A stretch of DNA of 64,000 nt from Aggregatibacter actinomycetemcomitans (lineage in GTDB: Bacteria > Pseudomonadota > Gammaproteobacteria > Enterobacterales > Pasteurellaceae). Positions 58,501 to 64,000 of the stretch are shown in pieces. The first letter of the stretch is position 1. Each line of letters opens with the position of its first letter. Below the pieces are notes generated by a model that was not told where the DNA came from, made no database searches, and was given only the letters and a program-made list of their open reading frames with translations. Made by a program: the position numbers and the translations under genes. The stretch spans positions 62,001-126,000 of the forward strand of contig JACAWG010000017.1 in NCBI GenBank assembly GCA_017160915.1, in the 5' to 3' direction.

Positions 58501-60045
58501 AAAGTGTTTGCTTTGGCGGATGTAGTGCAACGTAAAGCCCATTTCAACTATGCGGAAAGCGTACAGACGGAAACGTCCGAATTAAATGAACAATTACGCG
58601 CCCGCTTGGAGCAAATGCAACAACAGCGGGAAACTCAGCGTGAACAATTACGCCAGGTTCAGGCGCAATACGCGCAATATAATCAAGTGTTGATTCAGTT
58701 ACAAAGTTCTTTCAACAGCAAAAATCAAATGTTGCAGGAATTAATGCAGGAAATCGGCGAATTGGGCGTACGTGCCGACGAAGGCGCGGAAGAACGGGCG
58801 AAAATCCGTCGAGACGAGTTGTATCAACAACTTTCCACTAATCGCCAGCGCCGTTCATACATTGAAAAACAATTAACCCTTATTGAAAGCGAAGCGGAAA
58901 ATCTTACCCGTCGCATTCGTAAAGCGGAACGGGACTATAAGACCCAGCGGGAGCTGGTGACGGCGGCTAAAATGAGCTGGTGTGTGGTGCTTCGCTTATC
59001 CCGCAACTCTGATGTGGAAAAACGCTTAAATCGCCGTGAATTGGCGTATTTATCCGCCGATGAGCTACGTTCCATGTCGGATAAAGCCCTTGGTGCGTTG
59101 CGTACGGCGGTTGCCGATAACGAATACCTGCGCGATGCCTTACGTTTATCGGAAGATAGCCGCAAACCGGAAAATAAAGTACGGTTCTTTATTGCGGTAT
59201 ATCAGCACCTGCGCGAACGTATCCGTCAGGATATTCTGAAAACCGATGACCCGATTGATGCTATCGAGCAAATGGAAATCGAGCTTTCCCGCTTAACGGA
59301 AGAGTTAACCGGTCGTGAACAAAAACTGGCGATCAGCTCCGAAAGTGTGGCGAACATTATGCGTAAAACCATTCAACGTGAACAAAACCGCATTCGTATG
59401 TTGAACCAAGGGTTACAAAATATCGCTTTCGGTCAGGTAAAATCGGTGCGTCTGGTGGTAAACATTCGCGATACGCACGCCATGTTGTTGGATGCGCTTT
59501 CCGGCAATCAATCGGATTATCAGGATTTGTTCACCGATAATCGCATGACCTTCTCCGAAGCCATTGCGAAATTGTATCAACGCCTGAATCCGCATATTGA
59601 TGTGGGGCAACGCACGGCACAAACCATCGGGGAAGAATTACTGGATTACCGTAATTACCTCGATTTGGAAGTAGAGGTGTACCGCGGCGCAGACGGTTGG
59701 TTACGCGCGGAAAGCGGCGCATTATCCACCGGGGAAGCCATCGGTACCGGGATGTCCATCCTCTTAATGGTGGTACAAAGCTGGGAAGAAGAAAGCCGCC
59801 GTATTCGCGGCAAAGATATTGTGCCGTGCCGCTTATTGTTCTTGGACGAAGCGGCGCGTTTGGATGCCAAATCCATTTCCACCCTGTTCGAGCTTTGCGA
59901 ACGACTTGATATGCAATTGCTCATCGCCGCCCCGGAAAATATCAGCCCGGAAAAAGGCACAACCTATAAACTGGTGCGGAAAATTTCCGGCAATCACGAA
60001 CACGTTCACGTGGTCGGCTTACGCGGATTCGGCGCAGCAGAGTAG
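55555..60045 (+). CDS. mukB: Chromosome condensin SMC-like ATPase MukB
   Basis: SMC-like motor of MukBEF. 1496 residues (E. coli 1486). Walker [10 protein letters not shown] at 61-69, long coiled-coil arms (about 340-630 and 860-1120) on either side of a hinge near 645-800, ABC signature LSTGEA at 1390-1395, and Walker B LLFLDEA with D1431 and catalytic E1432. Start overlaps the mukE stop. Three uptake words occur in the reading frame (near 56032, 57232, 57404); two are read as TALF/TALY and one as QSAV. Confidence 0.98.
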   Translation: MTEELSLENDVMDTAAETAPVIFSQNSGVERGKFRSLTLINWNGFFARTFDLDELVTTLSGGNGAGKSTTMAGFVTALIPDLTLLHFRNTTEAGATSGSRDKGLHGKLRPGVCYAALDTINSRHQRVIVGVRLQQVAGRDKKVDLKTFSIQGVELSVNPTALFTETINERQARVLTLNELKDKVELGGAQFKQYHSITDYHGMMFDLGIIPKRLRSSSDRSKFYKLIEASLYGGISSAITRSLRDYLLPENLGVKKAFQDMESALRENRMTLEAIKVTQADRDLFKHLITESTNYVAADYMRNANERRGNIESALNFRQEWYKAKSEQDLSQHRLVDLSREAAELAENEKTLEVDHQSALDHLNLVLNALRHQEKISRYQEDVSELTERLEEQKMVVETANEQLEESQAQFEQTEQEVDNLRSQLADYQQALDAQQTRALQYQQAIQALEKAKTLCGLADLAVKNVDVYHEEFEAQADVLTDKVLELEQKMSISEAAKTQFDKAYQLVCKIAGDVPRSAAWESAKELLREYPTQKLQAQQTPQLRAKLHELEQRLNQQQSAVRLLKDFNQRANQNLETADELEAFYGEQDALIEDLSAELSDLVEQRSTLRQKRENLTALYEENARKAPAWLTAQAALERLQDQSGEQFTDSQDVMNFMQVQLVKEREFTMERDQLELQRQQLDEQISRLSQPDGSEDARLNVLAERFGGVLLSELYDDVPIEDAPYFSALYGPARHAIVVRDLAAVKEQLANLEDCPEDLYLIEGDPAAFDDSVLSAQELELGVVVQVSDRELRYSKFPEIPLFGRAAREKHLEELQAKREEVAEQYAQRAFDVQKCQRLHEHFSQFVGLHLALAFQDNPEQVMAQTNQQRNEIERELNQLLTGEQQIRIRLDDAKERMQLLNKLIPQLPLLADDSLTDRIEECREQLDLAEQDELFIRQHGVTLSQLEPIANTLQSDPENYEHLKADYEQAIQLQKQVQQKVFALADVVQRKAHFNYAESVQTETSELNEQLRARLEQMQQQRETQREQLRQVQAQYAQYNQVLIQLQSSFNSKNQMLQELMQEIGELGVRADEGAEERAKIRRDELYQQLSTNRQRRSYIEKQLTLIESEAENLTRRIRKAERDYKTQRELVTAAKMSWCVVLRLSRNSDVEKRLNRRELAYLSADELRSMSDKALGALRTAVADNEYLRDALRLSEDSRKPENKVRFFIAVYQHLRERIRQDILKTDDPIDAIEQMEIELSRLTEELTGREQKLAISSESVANIMRKTIQREQNRIRMLNQGLQNIAFGQVKSVRLVVNIRDTHAMLLDALSGNQSDYQDLFTDNRMTFSEAIAKLYQRLNPHIDVGQRTAQTIGEELLDYRNYLDLEVEVYRGADGWLRAESGALSTGEAIGTGMSILLMVVQSWEEESRRIRGKDIVPCRLLFLDEAARLDAKSISTLFELCERLDMQLLIAAPENISPEKGTTYKLVRKISGNHEHVHVVGLRGFGAAE

Positions 60046-60056
60046 TTTGATAAAAG

Positions 60057-60101
60057 AAAAAGTGCGGTTAAAAAATAAAGTGTTTTTTGACCGCACTTTT
60101 A
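60057..60101. terminator. Paired uptake-sequence dyad terminator after mukB
   Basis: AAAAAGTGCGGT near 60057 and ACCGCACTTTT ending at 60100 form an inverted pair with AAAAAA/TTTTTT inner segments, 12 bases after the mukB stop. Confidence 0.85.
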
Positions 60102-60134
60102 CTATAAAAAGCCTAATAACCTAAGGAGTTTTTT

Positions 60135-60533
60135 ATGCCTAGACGCTTAACGCAAACACCAATAAACACACATAGCACAATGAAAAATGTCGCATTTGAA
60201 AGCCAAGTTGTTGCTTGGTTAATGCATGATGGATGGCAAGTTTTTACGCCGGTCTTGGATAACTGGCATAAAACAGATATTTTAATTTCCGATGGGGAGC
60301 AGTATTTTAGAATTCAAATAAAAACGACTAAAGCTGAAAAAGGTAAAAAGACAGAAATAGAGAACTGTTGGAAAGATTCGAAAGTAGATTATGTTATTTA
60401 TTTTGCTAGGGAAGGTGAGTGGGGTTATATACTTCCAGCCTTTACTGAGCAAAAAAGACAGCTAAATCATGAAGAACATAAATTTTTTGAGTTAAAAAGA
60501 AAAGAATTCTTAACTGCATTCCACACAGTCTAA
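60135..60533 (+). CDS. Orphan PD-(D/E)XK nuclease-like protein
   Basis: A 132-residue protein with the core of the PD-(D/E)XK nuclease fold: a helix with glutamate (AFESQVVAWLMHDGWQV), then HKTDILIS with the metal-binding aspartate, and FRIQIKTTKA as the (Q/E)xK strand. The pattern resembles the small PD-(D/E)XK endonuclease family that includes intron-encoded I-Ssp6803I (from memory). No intron, methylase or partner gene is adjacent. Codon use is richer in A and T (ATA, AGA) than in the neighbours, which hints at transfer. GGAG lies 6 bases before the ATG. The DMT gene follows by 18 bases. Function is unproven. Confidence 0.6.
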   Translation: MPRRLTQTPINTHSTMKNVAFESQVVAWLMHDGWQVFTPVLDNWHKTDILISDGEQYFRIQIKTTKAEKGKKTEIENCWKDSKVDYVIYFAREGEWGYILPAFTEQKRQLNHEEHKFFELKRKEFLTAFHTV

Positions 60534-60551
60534 ATGTTGTAAGGAGTAAAA

Positions 60552-61505
60552 ATGCACAATCTCATTATCGCCGTCCTCTGTAGCGTAGCGGTTTCCGTAC
60601 TGTTGAAAGTCGCCCGCAAGCGTAATATCGTTATTCAACAAGCTATTGCATTTAACTATATTGTTGCGTTGTCACTTTCTTGGTTTTTGTTAAAACCGGA
60701 TTTCAAAGGGCTTGCGTTTACGGATTTCATCGCACAAAGTGAAAATACGCCGATTTTCTTGGCATTAGGTATTTTATTGCCGAGCGTATTTATTATTATG
60801 TCCAAAGCGGTGGAATTCGCCGGTATTGTGCGTTCCGATGCAGCACAACGTTTATCCTTGTTCTTACCGATTCTCGCCGCATTTTTAATCTTTCATGAAA
60901 CCTTAAGCCAACCAAAACTCGTCGGAATTGTATTGGCGTTTATCGGGTTATTTTGCCTATTAAGCAAACCGAATCCACAAAGTGCGGTTGACAAAAAACA
61001 ACGTTTTTTGAACGTTGGCTGTGCCAACGGCCCCGAAGGGGTGAGTAAGCGAACGAGTGAGCTTACGAATAATTTTAAAGGTGTTTTAGGATTAGTCGGC
61101 GTATGGTTCGGCTACGGTATTATTGATATTTTGTTCAAACAAGTGGCAAAAAGTGGCGGTGCATTCCCAACAACCTTGTTTATTGCGTTCTCGTTGGCAG
61201 CCTGCATTATGTTCATTTATTTGCTATTTAAACAAACCAAATGGAATGTGGCGAGCTTCGTGGGCGGCATTATTTTAGGTGTGCTGAATTTCTTTAATAT
61301 TTTGTTTTACATTAAAGCGCATCAAAGTTTTGGCTCCAACCCAACGTTGGTTTTTGCCGGCATGAATATCGGCGTAATTTGTTTAGGCACTCTCACAGGT
61401 GCATTAATTTTTAAAGAAAAAATAAGCAAAATTAACTGGTTAGGTATTGTGTTTAGCTTAACGGCAATCTTTTGTTTGTATTATTTAGATAAAATTTTGG
61501 CTTAG
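60552..61505 (+). CDS. DMT/EamA-family transporter with an in-frame palindromic insertion
   Basis: A 317-residue inner-membrane protein of about ten helices in two EamA-like halves (drug/metabolite transporter superfamily). Substrate unknown. Between the halves, around residues 145-172, the helix pattern is broken by a hydrophilic segment (VDKKQRFLNVGCANGPEGV and SKRTSELTNN). It is encoded by an uptake word and a run of stem-loops at 60981-61066. The frame stays open, so the protein may be functional with an extended loop. AAGGAG precedes the ATG. sbcB follows after 14 bases. Confidence 0.8.
   Translation: MHNLIIAVLCSVAVSVLLKVARKRNIVIQQAIAFNYIVALSLSWFLLKPDFKGLAFTDFIAQSENTPIFLALGILLPSVFIIMSKAVEFAGIVRSDAAQRLSLFLPILAAFLIFHETLSQPKLVGIVLAFIGLFCLLSKPNPQSAVDKKQRFLNVGCANGPEGVSKRTSELTNNFKGVLGLVGVWFGYGIIDILFKQVAKSGGAFPTTLFIAFSLAACIMFIYLLFKQTKWNVASFVGGIILGVLNFFNILFYIKAHQSFGSNPTLVFAGMNIGVICLGTLTGALIFKEKISKINWLGIVFSLTAIFCLYYLDKILA
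60981..61066. repeat. Cluster of stem-loops inside the DMT gene
   Basis: After an uptake word (60980-60988) come four consecutive stems: CAAAAAAC/GTTTTTTG (60992-61010), CGTTGGC/GCCAACG (61013-61029, loop TGT), CCCC-GAA-GGGG (61031-61041), and GTAAGC/GCTTAC (61045-61066, loop of 10). Such density is unusual in coding sequence and looks like an inserted palindromic element kept in frame. Confidence 0.7.
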
Positions 61506-61519
61506 ATTTGAGAAAAATG

Positions 61520-62944
61520 ATGGCAAAAAACGACTTTAGTTTTTTTATTTATGATTACGAAAGTTTTGGGGTCAACCCTGCAACAGATCGTCCGGCACAA
61601 TTCGGTGGCATTCGCACTGACGCGGATTTTAATATTATTAGTGAACCGATTGTTCTTTATTGCAAGCAAACCAACGATTATTTGCCTGCACCGGAAGCGG
61701 TTTTAGTCACCGGAATTACACCACAGGAATGCAATGAAAAAGGGCTGTCGGAGCCGGAGTTTGCCGCCCGTATTTTACAAGATTTTAGCCAACCGAATAC
61801 TTGCGTGATGGGCTTCAATAACATTCGTTATGACGATGAAATGACCCGTTATACGTTTTACCGTAATTTTATCGATCCTTATGAATATAGCTGGAAAAAC
61901 GGCAATTCCCGTTGGGATTTGCTGGATTTGGTACGTGCTTGTTATGCATTGCGCCCGGACGGTATTGAATGGCCTTTAGATGATGAAGGTATGCCGAGTT
62001 TCCGCCTAGAAAAACTGACGGAAGCCAATGGAATAGCGCACGATAATGCACATGATGCCATGTCAGATGTGTATGCCACCATTGAAATGGCGAAGCTCAT
62101 CAAGCAGAAACAGCTTAAATTATTCCAATATTTCTTTGAAAATCGGGGCAAAAAGGAGGTTGAAAAGCTCATCGATACTGCAGAAATGACACCATTGGTA
62201 CATGTGTCGGGAATGTTGGGAAATTATCGCGGAAATACCACGTTAATTGCACCTTTAGCCTGGCATCCGACGAATAAAAATGCCGTTATTGTCTGTGATT
62301 TAACTGCCAATATTGATGATTTATTAACAAAATCGGCAGAGGAGTTGCGTGAAAATCTTTACACCAAAAAAGAAACCTTATTGGCTGCCGGTGCATTGCC
62401 TGTGCCGTTGAAGCTCATTCATATCAACAAATGTCCAATTGTTGCGCCGGCTAAAACTTTATTGCCGCAAAACGCCGAACGTTTAGGCATTGATCAGGAA
62501 TTATGCGCAAAAAATCGACAACGTTTGCAGGAGGCAAGAGATATTCGCCAAAAAGTAATGGATATTTTTCATCAGGAGCGTGAATTTGACGTTTCCGATA
62601 ATGTTGAAACCGAACTGTATAACGGCTTTTTTAGTGACGCAGATAAAAACAATATGGCGATTTTACGGAGCTTGGAACCCGAAAAATTGGCTGAGCATAA
62701 TCTTAGTTTTCAAGACCCACGAATCCCTGAATTGTTGTTCCATTATCGTGCCAGACATTTCTATCGTACATTGAACCGTGCGGAACAAATTAAATGGCAA
62801 AAATACTGCCGTAAAAAATTAGATGCCGAGGCTTTGCAATTTGAACAACGTCTTCAAGAATTGGCCGAACAATATTCCAACAATGAAGAGAATCTTATGT
62901 TATTGCAAAAAGTCTATGAATATGGAGCCAAAATAATCGGTTAA
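61520..62944 (+). CDS. sbcB: Exodeoxyribonuclease I
   Basis: Processive 3'-5' exonuclease on single-stranded DNA acting in recombination and mismatch repair. 474 residues from ATG 61520 (E. coli 475); an ATG one codon earlier is equally possible. DEDD active-site residues are in FIYDYESFG (D, E), NNIRYDDEM (D) and the AHDAMSDVYAT region with histidine and aspartate. The SH3-like and C-terminal helical domains follow. Confidence 0.96.
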   Translation: MAKNDFSFFIYDYESFGVNPATDRPAQFGGIRTDADFNIISEPIVLYCKQTNDYLPAPEAVLVTGITPQECNEKGLSEPEFAARILQDFSQPNTCVMGFNNIRYDDEMTRYTFYRNFIDPYEYSWKNGNSRWDLLDLVRACYALRPDGIEWPLDDEGMPSFRLEKLTEANGIAHDNAHDAMSDVYATIEMAKLIKQKQLKLFQYFFENRGKKEVEKLIDTAEMTPLVHVSGMLGNYRGNTTLIAPLAWHPTNKNAVIVCDLTANIDDLLTKSAEELRENLYTKKETLLAAGALPVPLKLIHINKCPIVAPAKTLLPQNAERLGIDQELCAKNRQRLQEARDIRQKVMDIFHQEREFDVSDNVETELYNGFFSDADKNNMAILRSLEPEKLAEHNLSFQDPRIPELLFHYRARHFYRTLNRAEQIKWQKYCRKKLDAEALQFEQRLQELAEQYSNNEENLMLLQKVYEYGAKIIG

Positions 62945-63002
62945 AAGTGCGGTCAAAATTTTTAGTATTTTACATTACGAGACACTGTCACGAATATAGC
63001 TT

Positions 63003-63036
63003 AAAACACGCTAAAGAAATTTAGCGTGTTTTTTAT
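63003..63036 (+). terminator. sbcB terminator
   Basis: AAAACACGCTAAA (63003-63015) pairs perfectly with TTTAGCGTGTTTT (63020-63032) around a GAAA tetraloop, followed by T residues. Confidence 0.92.
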
Positions 63037-63660
63037 GATTGTGAATTTTAAAAATTCAGCATAATGACCCTGATAATTACCTCAGAATTCACGTAGCGCA
63101 ATCTTTTCTAAAGATAAGGAAAATTTCGTAGTAAAAATATAGCGTTAAAATAGGCTTATAACTTCTTTATAAGTCTTATTTCTATCGCCTTAGCACTGTT
63201 GAATAAATGTTTACATTTAAAACTTAAAGTCTATAACTTCATATCCAAACTTGTTACATACCTTTATAACGCCAGTTTTCATCACGTTTAACTAGTAAGA
63301 GTGACTTGTGAATAAGTCTGTGTTTTTATTAATTCGTAGCGTTTGTTTACTTTGTCACAAACTTCGCATAATGTATATTATGTTAAATAATATAAAGAAT
63401 AAGTCACTTTTAGAAATTTGAGGTTTGCTCTCTTTAAAAAATGACTGGGTAACAAACTTCATTTCTTAAAGATTTGAGTTTTCAAACGTCTACGATGATG
63501 TGGTATTCGTAAGTTTTTAGAGGCAGGTGAAAATACTTCTCTAGCTGATCTAGGTTTATAAAAATAGGCTGATATTCATCGAAAGTTTTATCGTTATGTA
63601 CACCTTTCGTTTCTATTGTTTCTATTAAGTTAAGTAATCTCTTAACAATTTAGTTACAAT

Positions 63661-63788
63661 TGAGAATTTATTTCAATAACAACACTCAAATGAGAATTGT
63701 TGTTATTATAAAATTCATTTTAAATTAAATACTTACAAAAATATTTTGTGATAATTTGATTGACTATTCTCAATAAGGTGAATAAAAT
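63661..63788 (+). promoter_or_regulatory. ftnA promoter with Fur-like half-sites
   Basis: TTGACT (63760-63765), 17 bases, then TAAAAT (63783-63788) form a good promoter about 65 bases before the ftnA ATG. TGAGAAT occurs at 63661 and 63691, and its complement ATTCTCA at 63766-63772 lies within the spacer of the promoter. These resemble Fur half-sites. AATAACAAC/GTTGTTATT (63675-63683 with 63699-63707) forms an inverted repeat around the middle one. Confidence 0.55.
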
Positions 63789-63851
63789 GCGCACAACAAA
63801 TTAAGTTGTATTGTGATCTATCTATTAACAAATTAAGGAAAGGAGTTGGTT

Positions 63852-64000
63852 ATGCTTAGTAAAGCGATTACAGCAAAATTAAATGAGCAAATTAATCTGG
63901 AGTTTTACTCGTCAAATGTTTATTTGCAAATGAGTGCATGGTGTTATAAGCAAGGTTATGAAGGTGCTGCGGCATTTTTACTTCGCCATGCAGATGAAGA
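63852..64000 (+). CDS. ftnA: Bacterial non-haem ferritin (partial, C-terminus outside window)
   Basis: Iron-storage ferritin. The first 49 residues are visible: [21 protein letters not shown] starts the sequence, and [26 protein letters not shown] continues to the window edge. The ferroxidase glutamate of [14 protein letters not shown] and the second glutamate near HADEE are in place. GGAG lies 6 bases before the ATG. Pasteurellaceae often carry two ferritin genes in tandem, so a second may follow outside the window. Confidence 0.92.
   Translation, partial: MLSKAITAKLNEQINLEFYSSNVYLQMSAWCYKQGYEGAAAFLLRHADE

Larger units (their letters stand above)
62945..63851. other. Long AT-rich spacer between sbcB and ftnA
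   Basis: About 900 bases without an intact gene. It holds an uptake word after sbcB, a terminator (63003-63036), a hairpin CTTATAA/TTATAAG (near 63154-63174), scattered short reading frames that look decayed, and the ftnA control region with TGAGAAT half-sites. On the minus strand, a frame ending near 63257 reads SLLLVKRDENWRYKGM before a stop, like the end of a small secreted protein. Nothing else supports a gene there. Confidence 0.5.

Noticed and set aside
63300-63660. Small protein gene in the sbcB-ftnA spacer
   Set aside because: All frames are broken within about 20-30 codons and no ribosome-binding site precedes a plausible start.

Overview
The window comes from a member of the Pasteurellaceae with the Haemophilus influenzae-type DNA uptake word AAGTGCGGT. 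That word and its complement occur throughout, inside genes and as inverted pairs between convergent or consecutive genes. The gene set (torYZ, moaACDE, sspAB, asnS, glg operon, mukFEB, rplY) and the uptake word suggest Aggregatibacter or a close relative. The melibiose/alpha-galactoside genes fit some Aggregatibacter species, but I cannot fix the species from sequence reading alone. No rRNA, tRNA, CRISPR array, insertion sequence or prophage was recognised.

Layout. 1-2.1 kb: TMAO-type respiratory reductase genes torY-torZ (minus strand, torZ cut by the window edge) behind an exact FNR box and a near-consensus CRP site, then thiI. 4-10.3 kb: a tricarboxylate cluster of aconitase B, a GntR regulator, a DASS carboxylate transporter and a PrpF-family isomerase. 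A palindrome with the same core lies at the acnB-gntR promoter and at the transporter promoter. 10.5-12.6 kb: a RhuM-Fic fusion protein and ybhK. 12.6-15.2 kb: a probable molybdenum-cofactor riboswitch and moaACDE. 15.4-20.3 kb: sspAB, asnS, a degenerate Mlc-like ROK regulator and a second-type bioD. 20.4-25 kb: melibiose locus with a GH36 alpha-galactosidase, MelB and divergent MelR. 25.1-29.7 kb: macAB plus an outer-membrane efflux lipoprotein. 29.9-30.5 kb: a DinJ-YafQ toxin-antitoxin pair. 30.5-33.6 kb: glnS, a phzF-family gene and ycgN.

33.7-45.6 kb is a complete glycogen/maltodextrin operon, malQ-glgB-glgX-glgC-glgA-glgP, with structured spacers before glgA and glgP. 45.7-49.7 kb holds a secreted CAP-domain protein, a DedA protein, rplY with a structured leader, a small lipoprotein and pbpG. 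49.9-60 kb is the mukF-mukE-mukB condensin locus, interrupted by a fused LplT-Aas phospholipid-repair gene. 60.1-62.9 kb holds an orphan PD-(D/E)XK-like nuclease, a DMT transporter with an in-frame cluster of hairpins, and sbcB. The last kilobase is an AT-rich, apparently decayed stretch leading to a ferritin gene cut by the window end.

How it fits together. Molybdenum-cofactor synthesis (moa) serves enzymes such as TorZ. The acnB/transporter/isomerase set looks like uptake and isomerisation of a citrate-like acid under one regulator. The glg operon makes, debranches and phosphorolyses glycogen. The most unusual items are the shared GntR operators, the RhuM-Fic gene with a 25-bp internal palindrome, the mutually exclusive RNA structures between glgC and glgA, the LplT-Aas fusion inside the muk locus, the orphan nuclease, and the palindromic insertion in the DMT transporter.
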